A DNA stretch of 64,000 nucleotides from assembly GCF_000336775.1 (NCBI RefSeq), contig NZ_AOLJ01000024.1, forward strand, positions 177,847 to 241,846. Reading direction: 5' to 3'. This stretch comes from Haloferax gibbonsii ATCC 33959 (GTDB lineage: Archaea; Halobacteriota; Halobacteria; Halobacteriales; Haloferacaceae). Below, one piece after another: positions 1 to 8,683 of this stretch (the first letter of the stretch is position 1; the number at the start of each line of letters is the position of its first letter). The notes under the pieces are model-generated. The model ran no database searches. It was not told the DNA's origin and saw only the letters and a program-made list of their open reading frames with translations. The position numbers and the translations under genes are program-made.

Positions 1-14
1 TGTATAAGAGACAG
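1..14. other. Tn5/Nextera mosaic-end adapter remnant
   Basis: The first 14 bases, tgtataagagacag, are identical to the last 14 bases of the 19-bp Tn5 mosaic end used in Nextera libraries. It sits exactly at the window edge and inside an otherwise open reading frame. It is best read as untrimmed adapter at a contig end, not genomic sequence. Confidence 0.88.
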
Positions 15-1601
15 ATCTGAATCTATACTGGAGAACGGCTCATCCAGAACAATAACACTCCAATTGATTAGGCCATTCTCTCTTGCAAATCTGTTGATTG
101 TGACGACAAAAGAGATGTTTAAGAACCAAATCTCAGCATCACTTAAATCACCTGCCGTATCATACGATCTAGGACCTTCATTCCCTGGAATTTCGACATC
201 CCCTTGTTCTGTGAGCCGGATATTCAGACCGATTTCTCCAGCAGCAGATTGGAATATATTTTCCCAGCGTTGTGAAAATTCGCTGATTTCTTTTTCAATG
301 CTTTCTTCTCGAAGCTCTACAATCTTCTTCTGGGTCTCGTCGATACTTTCCTGGAGATATTCGATTGATTCTTCATCACTCTGTATCCCGGTCACCACAC
401 TTTCCAACAGAGATTCTGCTTCGTTCACCGTGGATTGATTCTTCTCGACTTGTATCTCAACCTCTTCTTCTAACGGAGCCAAGTCAAAATCATGCTCACG
501 GAGTTTACGTTCAACGAATGAAGTTACCTCTTCTAGACCTGGTTGTTGACTCTTCAGGTTTTCAATTCTCTCATCAATTTCTTCGACATCACGTTTTATC
601 GACTCGATCTCTTCGACTAATTCATCTACTTCAGATTGTGCTCGTTGGACTTTGTGTTCCACGTCCGTATCGAGATCATTTCCACGACCCTCTACAGCAC
701 AGAACGGGCATCTAGATGACGATAGCCTCGTCTCTGCTAATTCAACCGGGACTCGGTCGCTACACGCGGGACAAACAAAGTCATTTACTGCTTGTGCTAT
801 AATCGTCTTCTTCTCATTATCCTTATACTTCTCCCACCTGTTTTTGAGTTTGGATTTTTGCCTGAGGCGTTGCCGGTTCGATTCTTTCTTTTTAAACTCT
901 TCTTCGAGTGAGCGCTGAATCTCTTCATTCGCTTGAAGATTCTCCGATATCTCGGCGAGTTCGCCTGATTCCAAAAGTGTTGAAATGTTTTGGTACTTTT
1001 TGAGTTGATTCTTGGCACTATTTAATTGATTCTCTACTTCTTGTCTATCCTCACGACTCCGCCGAAGGGACTCCCTTGTAGAGTGTAATTCATCGTGGAG
1101 GTCCTCAAGCTCTTGCTCTTTGCTTTCAATATCTTGTTGCTTCGATTTGTCAACAACTCCGCGAGCGATAGCTAAACGCTGTTGTTTACTCAAACTACTC
1201 AGCGGTAACCGGTTCGGGTGAGTGTGGAGGAAGTGGGATTTTATCAGTGTCGACAGGGGGAGGTCGTTAGTTAGGTCTTCGCCCAGTTTTTCATGAAGTT
1301 TATTTTCTGCTTCTTGACTAGACAATTCCTCTCCACCAACTGTCAGTATATTCTCTGGTTGTCCTCTCTTGAACCGCATTTCGTCGTCAAACTCAATCGT
1401 GACGTCGTTACCATGACCTGTCGACAAATCAATTGTGTGAGTGGGACCAAAGAGATTGTAGAGGAGAGAATTGAATGTTAGTGTTTTTCCGGTTCTGTTT
1501 CCCCCCAGAATGAGCAAGTCTTCACCATCGATTTCCGAGTTTGAAAACCCATCGTACTCCTCCTTTGCGAACCGTCTTGTATATATTCCTGAAATTCTCA
1601 T
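15..1601 (-). CDS. SMC/Rad50-like coiled-coil ATPase with zinc-hook-like motif, partial (C-terminus missing)
   Basis: A frame open from ATG at 1601 down to the window edge, about 529 codons with no stop. Visible parts: ABC-type Walker A GGNRTGKT at residues 33-40; two long Glu/Lys/Gln-rich coiled coils; between them a CPAC (277-280) and a CPFC (298-301) pair that could form a Rad50-like zinc hook or zinc ribbon; then a signature-like LSDAE helix and a Walker B VIVLDEP around residues 516-522. The D-loop and C-terminus lie beyond the contig edge. Such ATPases act in DNA repair, chromosome organisation or anti-phage defence; which one is not shown here. It starts 3 bp after the stop of the upstream membrane-protein gene, so the two form an operon. 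The region is far more AT-rich than the rest of the window, suggesting horizontal transfer. Confidence 0.85.
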
Positions 1602-1604
1602 TCG

Positions 1605-2105
1605 TTAATCATACAGTTTCGGTGACGACTCAATAATCTTTTTTATTTTGTTATATGGCATGTATGAAAATAAAAAGAAGAATAATAGTGAAATCAATAG
1701 TGATGGTAGAGTCATAGACAGATCTGAGAAATAATAAACTTGACCCGGCAATGTTACAGCAACTACCCCACCGGTGTAGGTCAACACAGTATATCGGTAG
1801 ACTTTGTCATCAAGATCGGTCAATTCGTCTTTTTTGTCCTCATGACCATAGTACATATGCTCATCTCCGATTTTCTCATCAATTTCGGCTTTTGCACCTT
1901 TGATGATCGGATACGCAATGAACTGAATAGCGCGATCACTAGTGAGTTCAATGAGTAGTGGAAATAGGAGTGCCACAAGAGCTCCTACAATAACATAATC
2001 CTGGATTGTATAACTCGGAAACCAAAAAGAGGCGCTAACTAATGTGTAAATTCCAATAATACTTCCACCAGGACCTCCCTGTGTGATTATCCGCCCAACA
2101 GACAT
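1605..2105 (-). CDS. small multi-pass membrane protein paired with the SMC-like ATPase
   Basis: 166 residues, family not recognised. Hydrophobic segments lie near residues 12-32, 40-60, 105-125 and 130-152, with a charged Asp/Glu/Lys-rich cytoplasmic stretch (about 65-103, containing KDELTDLDDK) between the second and third. It ends in a basic Lys-rich tail. Its stop lies 3 bp before the ATPase start, so co-transcription and probably a shared function are likely. Base composition is AT-rich like the ATPase gene and unlike the next 60 kb. No Shine-Dalgarno is visible ahead of the ATG, consistent with a leaderless first gene. A membrane effector or anchor for the ATPase is conceivable but is inference only. 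Confidence 0.75.
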   Translation of the reverse strand: MSVGRIITQGGPGGSIIGIYTLVSASFWFPSYTIQDYVIVGALVALLFPLLIELTSDRAIQFIAYPIIKGAKAEIDEKIGDEHMYYGHEDKKDELTDLDDKVYRYTVLTYTGGVVAVTLPGQVYYFSDLSMTLPSLLISLLFFFLFSYMPYNKIKKIIESSPKLYD

Positions 2106-2344
2106 TAAGATGTGAAATTGTGTCTATCTTGATAAATCTAGCTCTACATGTACTGCGCTGGATATGAAGTGCATGGATTTTTCTCTTTAGAAATCGTACT
2201 CAATAAATATCATCCAATTGACAGAAACGAGCCGTAAACGGTCTCGTCTGACACTCAACCAGTCATGTCCATATTCTTTTAGATATCGGACTTAATCTGT
2301 TTGTCTTCCTCCATCAGTTCACTTGAACACAGAGATCGTATGAC

Positions 2345-2923
2345 CTACACAGAATCTCCACGTCCTAGAGTATGGAACTCCTCGTTCGGCCGCATGTCGG
2401 CGAACATCGCCATGCGGTTGCTGAGGTTGAAGAAGGCCGTGACCGCGCCGATGTCCCAGACCGCCTCCTCGGAGAAGCCGGCGTCGCGGAGTCGCTGCAG
2501 GTCGTCCTCGCCGACCTCGACGGGCGACTCGGTGAGTTTCACCGCCACGTCGAGCATCGTCTTGTGCTTCTCGGGGATGTCGGCGGTGCGGTAGTTGGCG
2601 ACCAGTTGGTCCGCGAGCAGCGGGTCTTTCGCGTAGATGCGGACCAGCGCGCCGTGGGCGACGTTGCAGTAGTAACAGTGGTTGACGCCGGAGACGGCCA
2701 CGATTATCATCTCGACCTCGTGGCGTTCGAGGTCGGTGTCCTCGACGAGGGCGTCGTGGTACTCGAAAAAGGGCCGGAAGTGCGAGGGCTTGTACGCGAA
2801 GGCGGCGAAGACGTTCGGGGTGAAGCCGGCGCGCTCGGTCTCGTCGTCGATGCGCTCGCGCAGGTCGTCCGGGAGGTCGTCGCGGTCGGGCACCGGGAAG
2901 CGGCGCATGGCGTCGTCGTCCAT
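2345..2923 (-). CDS. AhpD-like / carboxymuconolactone decarboxylase-fold peroxidase-related protein
   Basis: 192 residues. The all-helical AhpD/CMD core carries the redox motif C83-Y-Y-C86 followed by H90 in the segment NHCYYCNVAHGA, as in peroxidase-related alkylhydroperoxidases, where the CxxC pair reduces peroxides with a nearby histidine. Length fits the 'uncharacterised peroxidase-related enzyme' branch. It is the first gene after the AT-rich island and has normal haloarchaeal composition. Substrate and electron donor cannot be told from the sequence. A second CxxC-bearing AhpD-like gene lies at 49875. Confidence 0.8.
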   Translation of the reverse strand: MDDDAMRRFPVPDRDDLPDDLRERIDDETERAGFTPNVFAAFAYKPSHFRPFFEYHDALVEDTDLERHEVEMIIVAVSGVNHCYYCNVAHGALVRIYAKDPLLADQLVANYRTADIPEKHKTMLDVAVKLTESPVEVGEDDLQRLRDAGFSEEAVWDIGAVTAFFNLSNRMAMFADMRPNEEFHTLGRGDSV

Positions 2924-3000
2924 GCGTCTCCGCTCTCCCGGGCGGACCTTAACGATTCCTCAGGTTCGAGGGGCGCTCGCCGTCCCGAGTCCGGGGTCGC

Positions 3001-3495
3001 TCAGAGCGCGACTGAGAGGTACGCCGCCGCGGCCACGGCGAACACGCCGACGGCGAACAGGCCGTAGTTGGCGACGGTGTTGTCCGCGGTCCACAACGAG
3101 AGCGTGAACTTCCGGGACGAAAGCGGCCACAGGGGGCGGATGCCGGCCGGCGTGAGCACGTCGGCCAGGAGGTGCGCGAGGACGGTGAGCGCGCCCACGG
3201 CGAAGCCGAACGCGCCGAGCGCCGTCGCCGCGGCCTCGGGTTGGCCGGCGTTGCTGGCGAGGAGGTACGCGCCGCCGCCGCCGACGCCGCCGACGAGGGC
3301 CGCAAACAGGACCGTGTGGGTCGGCCCGCGGTGGGAGATGCCGGGGACGCGCATGTCGTAGTCGGGGAGCATCGCCAGCCAGCACATCGCCGCGCCGGCG
3401 GCGAACGCGAGTTCCGGGCGGCCGGCCTGCACGAGCGCGAAGCCGAGGGGGGCGAACACGAGGAGCGAGACGCCCCAGTGACCGAATCGGTACAT
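3001..3495 (-). CDS. YdjM/DUF457-type membrane-bound metal-dependent hydrolase family protein
   Basis: 164 residues starting MYRFGHWG. The conserved signature is a histidine near the N-terminus (GHWG), then LPDYDMR and HRGPTH followed by further hydrophobic segments, the pattern of the LexA-binding inner-membrane YdjM family, where Asp and His residues are thought to bind metal. About four membrane segments are visible, two rich in Ala/Gly. A longer upstream extension of this frame is only an antisense shadow of the MscS gene, so the ATG at 3495 is chosen. The gene is divergent from the MscS gene. Its reaction is unknown. Confidence 0.75.
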   Translation of the reverse strand: MYRFGHWGVSLLVFAPLGFALVQAGRPELAFAAGAAMCWLAMLPDYDMRVPGISHRGPTHTVLFAALVGGVGGGGAYLLASNAGQPEAAATALGAFGFAVGALTVLAHLLADVLTPAGIRPLWPLSSRKFTLSLWTADNTVANYGLFAVGVFAVAAAAYLSVAL

Positions 3496-3591
3496 CTGGT
3501 GTGCCCTCGCGCCCGCGGCGAACAAAACCTTTCGGCCTCCGCGACCGTCAGGGGAGCAATCGTTATCCCCGGTGGCCGCGATTTCCGCGGC

Positions 3592-4812
3592 ATGAGCCAA
3601 CACCTCTCGTCGTTCCTCTCGGGCCTGTCGGCGCTTGAGGTGACGGCCCTCGTGCTTCTCATCTCGGTCGGCGGCGCGTTCGTCATGGAGAAGGTGGTCA
3701 TCCGCCTCCTGTTTCAGTACACCAGCCGAACCGAGACCTCGCTCGACAACATCGTCGTCCAAGAGCTTCGGTGGCCCATCGTCGTCACCGTCTCGTTGAC
3801 CGGTATCTTCCTGTTCTCCAGGGCCCCCGCGGTCGCCGAGGCGCTCGTCGTCGATTCGGCGACACTCAACGACTTCTTCGGCCTGCCGTCGCTGTCTGTC
3901 GGCATCGTCGTCTGGGCGTGGGCGCTCAACCGCCTCGTCAACCGCCTCGTCGAGGCGGTCAAGGACAAGGGCAGTCGCTACGACTTCGCGCCCGTCTTCT
4001 CGAACGTCTGGACCATCGTCGTCTCGGTCGGAACCATCGGCGCGCTGCTGTACATCTGGGGCATCGAAATCACGCCGCTTTTCGCCGGCGCGGGCATCGC
4101 CGGCATCGCCGTCGGCTTCGCCGCGAAAGACACCGTCGCCAACTTCTTCGGCGGCATCGCGCTGTACTTCGACGACACCTACAAAATCGGCGACTACGTC
4201 GTCCTCGACTCCGGTGAGGCCGGCACCGTCGTCAAGGTCGGCATCCGCTCGACCACGCTTCTCACCCGCGACGAACTGCTCGTGACGGTGCCGAACTCGG
4301 TGCTCAACGCCGCGAAAATCATCAACGAGTCCGCGCCGAACCGCCGCCGCCGGCTGAAGGTCCCGGTCGGCGTCGCCTACGGCACCGACGTGGACGAGTT
4401 CGAAGAGCTCCTGACCGATATCGCCCTCGACGAGCCGCTCGTTCTCGACGCGCCCCGCCCGCGCCCGCGGTTCCGCCGGTTCGGCCCCGACGCGCTGGAG
4501 TACGAACTCGTCTGTTGGGTCAACAGCCCGCTCAAGCGCGGGAAGGCGACGCACAACCTCAACCGCGAGATATACAAGCGCCTGAACGACGCGGGCATCG
4601 GGATTCCGTTCCCCCAGCGAGACGTGCACGTCCACTCGACGGACGCCGAGGCGACCCGGCAGTCGCCCGCGGCCGGACTCTCGAACGGCGGGGTCCGGCA
4701 ACCGGCTCGCACCCCCGACGTGGCGGGCGAGGGCGCGGCCGACGAAGTCGCGGACGCGGACGCGGACGCGGAAGCGACGACGGACGAAGACGACAGCGCC
4801 TACGACGAGTGA
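3592..4812 (+). CDS. small-conductance mechanosensitive channel, MscS family
   Basis: 406 residues. Several N-terminal membrane helices (about 14-35, 60-80, 95-115, 140-160) precede the MscS pore helix and beta domain: FAGAGIAGIAVGFAAKDTVANFFGGIAL, then DDTYKIGDYVV, then the VTVPNS motif of the beta domain and an alpha/beta C-terminal domain ending in FPQRDVHVHS. The channel would gate on membrane tension during hypo-osmotic shock, which fits a halophile. After the family domain there is an extra acidic tail of about 60 residues rich in Ala/Asp/Glu that is poorly conserved in such proteins. The ATG at 3592 is chosen because upstream in-frame sequence is antisense to the YdjM-like gene. A shorter paralogue lies at 61671. 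Confidence 0.9.
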   Translation: MSQHLSSFLSGLSALEVTALVLLISVGGAFVMEKVVIRLLFQYTSRTETSLDNIVVQELRWPIVVTVSLTGIFLFSRAPAVAEALVVDSATLNDFFGLPSLSVGIVVWAWALNRLVNRLVEAVKDKGSRYDFAPVFSNVWTIVVSVGTIGALLYIWGIEITPLFAGAGIAGIAVGFAAKDTVANFFGGIALYFDDTYKIGDYVVLDSGEAGTVVKVGIRSTTLLTRDELLVTVPNSVLNAAKIINESAPNRRRRLKVPVGVAYGTDVDEFEELLTDIALDEPLVLDAPRPRPRFRRFGPDALEYELVCWVNSPLKRGKATHNLNREIYKRLNDAGIGIPFPQRDVHVHSTDAEATRQSPAAGLSNGGVRQPARTPDVAGEGAADEVADADADAEATTDEDDSAYDE

Positions 4813-4892
4813 GCGACCGGCGTCGGCCGCCGCGAACGCCCGCGACGACCGCCCGCCGGGAACGTTAACCGCGGCGCGGCCGTGGCTCGGAT

Positions 4893-5030
4893 ATGCTCCA
4901 ACTCGGCCCCGTGGACGGGCTCATCGAGACGTTCGGTCCCTTCGCGATTCCGGCCTTGCTGTTCGTCGCCGGGTTCGTCGGCTACCTCGTGCTCGTCGCG
5001 CTCGGACGGACCGGCCGCGACGAGAGCTGA
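4893..5030 (+). CDS. small single-span membrane protein
   Basis: A 45-codon frame, ATG to TGA. The product begins MLQLGPVDGL and has one strong hydrophobic segment (residues 16-38, FAIPALLFVAGFVGYLVLVAL) followed by a short charged end, RTGRDES. The hydrophobic-charged layout resembles many tiny haloarchaeal membrane proteins of unknown function. No Shine-Dalgarno is seen close to the ATG. It lies alone between the MscS gene and the halocyanin remnant. A comparable 37-residue protein is encoded at 51687. Confidence 0.6.
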   Translation: MLQLGPVDGLIETFGPFAIPALLFVAGFVGYLVLVALGRTGRDES

Positions 5031-5051
5031 GCCCGCTCCTCGACGACGATT

Positions 5052-5162
5052 CTACTCCTCGACGACGATAGTGCCCGTCATGCCGGCGGCCTCGTGGGGC
5101 ACGCGGTCGTACGCGTGTTCGCCGGCCGTCTCGAAGGTGTGGCTGTAGGACTGGCTAGAGTA
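5052..5162 (-). pseudogene. remnant of a halocyanin/plastocyanin C-terminus
   Basis: The last 36 codons of a minus-strand frame read like the C-terminal copper site of halocyanins: SHTFETAGEHAY, four residues later PHEAAGMTGTIVVEE and stop. In the family the loop is Y-x-C-x-P-H-x-x-x-x-M; here the cysteine position is Arg (codon CGC instead of TGC), so a blue-copper site could not form. Upstream, the frame degenerates into Arg-rich sequence with no beta-barrel core or signal peptide. This is a decayed fragment; an intact halocyanin lies at 35850. Confidence 0.65.
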
Positions 5163-5227
5163 GACCTGCCTGATTATCGCAGAGAATCCGATTTCACGCG
5201 GGTCAAAAAGATTGTGCGGCGCTCGCT

Positions 5228-6814
5228 TCAGTCGGCCGTCGCCGACTCGTCGCCGCGGAACCGGTCCAGCGCCGACTCGAAGTCGCCGTCGTCTTCGACG
5301 GTGTCTTCCCACTCTTCGAGGCCGCGCTCGGCGCGGGTGCCCGCGATGGTGTTGTCGAAGAAGAAGGCGATGAGGCCGCCGACTGCCATACCGGTCGAAC
5401 CGATGACGAAGACGGTGTCGGCGACGAGTTGGGTCCCGAGGACGGGGCCGACGAGCGCGACCTGCCGCATCCCCTCGCGGAACGCCGCCGCGCTCCCGAC
5501 GTTGCCCATGTAGGCGGGGACGGCGAGGCCGGCGAACATGGCGACGCCGACGATGAACACGTTACGCGAGGAGTCGAGGTCGACGTACTTCAGGTTCGAG
5601 AGGCCGACGGCGACGATTTGGCCGAACATGGCGACGTAGAGGCCGCCGACGATGGGGTCGGGAATCGTCGCGATGAGTTGTCCGAAGTAGCCGACGAAGC
5701 CCATGATGAGCATCACGACTGCGCCGACCTGCACGACGTAGCGGGAGGCCACGCCGGTGAGACCGATAGCGCCGATGTTCTCGGAGTAGGAGGTCGAGCC
5801 GCTACCGCCCATGACGGCCGAGAAAACGTTCATCACGCCCTCCATGCCGATGCCGTGGTTGATGCGGCGCTCGGAGGGCGCGCCGACGCCCGAGAGCCGG
5901 GCGACGGCGTGGTAGTCGCCGAAGGACTCGACCATCGAGGCCGCGACGCCCGCGAGCATTCCGATGATGAAGGAGGTCGTGAACTGCGGGATGCCGAAGG
6001 CGACCGAGCCCACGACAGGGAGCGCGACCGTCGTCGTCCCCGCGCCGCCCGCGAAGCCCCACTGCAGGGGGTAGATGGGCATGAGCGCCGGGGCCTCGAC
6101 GACCGTCTGGAGGTTCACGTAGCCCGCCGCGCCGGGGGCGATGACCCCCGCGACCGAGAGGCCGGCGGCGACGACGTACGAGACGATGACGCCGAGCAGC
6201 ACCGGGAACAGCTTGAACGCCGGGTGCGCGGTGTCGAGGTACTGCGAGAACAGGACGATGAGCGCGAGCGTCAGGCCGAGGAGCCACCAGTTGTTGGTCG
6301 CCGACGCGACCTGCGGGGCGTTGAAGAGCGACAGCCCGATGAGCGCGATGGTCGGCGCGATGACGACCGGCGAGATGAACTTTCGGAGACGTCCGAGCAG
6401 GCCGAAGTAGCCGACGAACACCTCGACGACGGCCGCGACGATAATCGCGCCCTGCAGTTGCAAGAGGGCGCTCTGCCACGCGACGCCCGACTGGTCGGCC
6501 GCCGTCGCCACGCCGATGACGGCGAGCGCCGGCGCGAGCATCGAGAAGGGCGCGCCCTGCACGATGGGGTAGCGGTTCCCGAACGTCGTCTGCATCAGCG
6601 TCGCGATGCCGGAGACGACGAAGAACGTCCCGACGAACCGCGGCACCACGTCGGCGGGCATGCCGAGGGCTCCGGCGAGGATGAGGGGGACGGCGATGTT
6701 CGCGCCCACCATGGTGAGGTAGTGTTGGGCGCCGAGAAGGAGAGCGGTCGGAAGGGGTGGTTTGTCGTCGATACCGTACTGCACGAACGAGGAGGGAGAG
6801 GAGTCGTCCGTCAC
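5228..6814 (-). CDS. xanthine/uracil permease, NCS2/NAT family
   Basis: 528 residues with about 12-14 membrane segments. Family marks: the N-terminal GAQHYLTM (QH motif), the ESFGDYHAVARLSG segment with the substrate-binding Glu, and the NAT signature ENIGAIGLTGVASRY near residue 345. It would import a nucleobase (uracil, xanthine or similar) with a proton or sodium ion across the cell membrane; the substrate cannot be settled by eye. The C-terminal 45 residues are a soluble acidic tail. It is divergent from the broken MFS gene; a TATA-like tatata lies near 6878 in the 133-bp spacer and could serve either gene. Confidence 0.9.
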   Translation of the reverse strand: MTDDSSPSSFVQYGIDDKPPLPTALLLGAQHYLTMVGANIAVPLILAGALGMPADVVPRFVGTFFVVSGIATLMQTTFGNRYPIVQGAPFSMLAPALAVIGVATAADQSGVAWQSALLQLQGAIIVAAVVEVFVGYFGLLGRLRKFISPVVIAPTIALIGLSLFNAPQVASATNNWWLLGLTLALIVLFSQYLDTAHPAFKLFPVLLGVIVSYVVAAGLSVAGVIAPGAAGYVNLQTVVEAPALMPIYPLQWGFAGGAGTTTVALPVVGSVAFGIPQFTTSFIIGMLAGVAASMVESFGDYHAVARLSGVGAPSERRINHGIGMEGVMNVFSAVMGGSGSTSYSENIGAIGLTGVASRYVVQVGAVVMLIMGFVGYFGQLIATIPDPIVGGLYVAMFGQIVAVGLSNLKYVDLDSSRNVFIVGVAMFAGLAVPAYMGNVGSAAAFREGMRQVALVGPVLGTQLVADTVFVIGSTGMAVGGLIAFFFDNTIAGTRAERGLEEWEDTVEDDGDFESALDRFRGDESATAD

Positions 6815-6947
6815 GACCGTCCCCCCGTGTGTGGTGGTTCGCTCCCGGGCATGGTTGTCCGAGGATTTTGTTCAGACTATATATGTCCTGCTTTTCGCGC
6901 GCGTTCGGGGGGTAACGACTTTGTTTCACCGGTTTCATTCGTGACGC

Positions 6948-8028
6948 GTGACCGACCGACACGGACGTTCGAAGACGGGGAACCGCGACCGGTGGCTGTT
7001 CGGGTGGGCGCTGGGCTACGCCGCGGTGGGCGCGTCGTCGCTCGTCGTCCCGCTGTACGCCATCGAACTGGGTGCGAACGCGCTGTTCGTCGGCCTCATC
7101 GCCGCGACCGCCGCCTTCGCCGGCGCGCCGGGCGCGGTGCTCTGGGGCCGGCTGGCCGCCCGCGCGAAGCGCAGGCGACCGTTCATCCTCGTCGCGCTCG
7201 TGGCGACCGCCGGCGCGCTCTCTCTCACGGCCACCGTGTCGTCGCCGGCCGCGGTCCTCGTCGCCAACGCCCTGTTGTGGTTCGTCGTCGCCGCGGCGGT
7301 TCGCCCGCGTGTCGGCCAGTATCCGCCGGCAGAGCGGCCTCGTCGGGCGTTCGGTCCGCGCGGTCCCGTACGGTCCCTCGCGGCTCTACTGGGCGCTCCA
7401 GAGCCTCGACCTCGACGACCTCCGGGCGCGGATGAGCCCCGAACTCCTCCGGTACCTCGCGGCCGCGACGCTGTTTTTCGTCGGCTTCTCGGTCTTCTTC
7501 GGGCCGCTGCCCGCGTACCTCGTCGGCTCCGGCCGGTCCGCCGACGAGGTGTTCGCCCTGTTCGTCCTGTCGAGTCTCGGGTCGGCGGTGAGCTACGCGA
7601 AGGTCGGCGCGTTCGCGGCGCGACACGACCCCCGTCGCCTCCAGGCCGGCGCGCTGGCGACCCGCGGACTCGCCTTCCCGGCGGTGGCGGTCGTCGGCAC
7701 GCAGTTCGCGGCGCTCGCCGCGCTCGTCACCCTCGGCGCGACGTTCCTCGTCATCGGCGTCACGTGGGCGGTCATCGCGGTGACGGCGACGGGGATGGTG
7801 ACGCGACTCGCGCCCGACCGGATTCGCGGGGAGGCCCTCGGCGCGTACACGGCGCTTTCGAGCCTCGGCGGCGGAGTCGGCTCGGCGCTCGGCGGGTTCG
7901 TCGCCGACGCCGCCGGCTACGTCGCCGCGTTCGGCCTCGCGGGCGTCGTCGTGGGCTGTGCGCTCGTCGTGGTGTTACTCACCGGCGGGCGGGGCGTCGC
8001 GGCGGGAGAGCAGTCGCTCGCCGATTAG
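6948..8028 (+). pseudogene. MFS transporter disrupted by an internal deletion and frameshift
   Basis: A GTG-started frame encodes a typical MFS N-terminus with four membrane helices up to FVVAAAV near 7300. The matching C-terminal half (from GLVGRSVRAVPYG near 7333, then six helices, to stop at 8028) is in the +1 frame. The stretch that should encode helices 5 and 6 is missing, so this is a deletion of roughly 60 codons with frame loss, not a single-base sequencing slip. Both halves keep good coding character, so the event is probably recent. The product would not be a working transporter. Drug or sugar efflux is typical of the family. Confidence 0.75.
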
Positions 8029-8067
8029 GTTCTCGAAAACGAAAGCGGGGCCGGTCGCGGGACGTCC

Positions 8068-8541
8068 CTACTCGATGGCGTGCACCGGCGAAATCCAGAC
8101 GACGAGGTCGCCGTCGCGCTTGATGACGCCCTCGATGGAGTCGTCTTTTTCGAGTGGCGGGTCCTCCACGTCGTCCATCGAGACGCGCACGACCTGGTAC
8201 ACCTCGTCGACGAGCCAGCCGGTCGCGGCCTCGTCTTCGAACTTGTTGGGGTCGAAGATGACGATGCGCTTCGACTCGCCCTCGTCGTCGATGCTGAGAA
8301 GCGACTTCGGGTTGATGATGGACGTGGTCCGCCCGCGGAGGTCCATCACGCCCTCGACGTAGTCCGGCGCGTTCGGAACCGCCGTGAGCTGGCCCTTGTC
8401 GACGATTTCGCTCACGTACTCGATATCGACGCAGTACGTCTCCGGGCCGAGTTGGAATTCCAGCACCTGTACTTCTTCGGCGGAGTCCTCCGCGTCGGTC
8501 TCGTCCGCGCTCATCTCGGTCGTGATTGCATCTTGTCGCAT
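8068..8541 (-). CDS. cheW1: chemotaxis coupling protein CheW
   Basis: 157 residues from the chosen ATG; two in-frame alternatives lie 6 and 21 bp upstream. The 8541 start has GGGG six bases ahead. After a 25-residue acidic leader, the protein is a single CheW/SH3-like domain: VLEFQLGPETYCVDIEYVSEI, then a VEGVMDLRGRT segment diagnostic of CheW, then GWLVDEVYQVVRV and IEGVIKRDGDLVVW. It bridges transducer tips and the CheA kinase at the membrane-bound signalling arrays. It is divergent from cheB; a minus-strand TATA box at 8602 lies about 60 bp upstream of the start. Confidence 0.93.
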   Translation of the reverse strand: MRQDAITTEMSADETDAEDSAEEVQVLEFQLGPETYCVDIEYVSEIVDKGQLTAVPNAPDYVEGVMDLRGRTTSIINPKSLLSIDDEGESKRIVIFDPNKFEDEAATGWLVDEVYQVVRVSMDDVEDPPLEKDDSIEGVIKRDGDLVVWISPVHAIE

Positions 8542-8601
8542 GGTCATCCCCGGCGGCGACATCCGCCGCCACCTGTCTGCTTCAGAGTGGTGAGATTCAG
8601 C

Positions 8602-8609
8602 GTATAAAG
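8602..8609 (-). promoter_or_regulatory. TATA box, cheW promoter
   Basis: Minus-strand TTTATAC at this site; transcription would start near 8577, about 35 bases before the cheW ATG. It is one of two oppositely facing TATA boxes in the cheW-cheB spacer. Confidence 0.5.
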
Positions 8610-8650
8610 ATACGTCCCCGATTATCAGCCGTGATTATCCTCGCCGAGTG

Positions 8651-8658
8651 TTTATATA
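8651..8658 (+). promoter_or_regulatory. TATA box, cheB operon promoter
   Basis: tttatata, a near-ideal archaeal TATA box, about 27 bases upstream of a GGAGG-ATG at 8676-8686 and about 135 bases upstream of cheB. The expected start of transcription is near 8680. Confidence 0.55.
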
Positions 8659-8683
8659 CCCGATTTCCGAACCTCGGAGGTAG

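Noticed and set aside
5429..7435. Very long plus-strand frame (668 codons) opposite the permease and into the MFS gene
   Set aside because: Shadow of GC-rich coding DNA; the minus-strand permease has membrane helices and family motifs, this one is Arg/Asp/Glu low-complexity.
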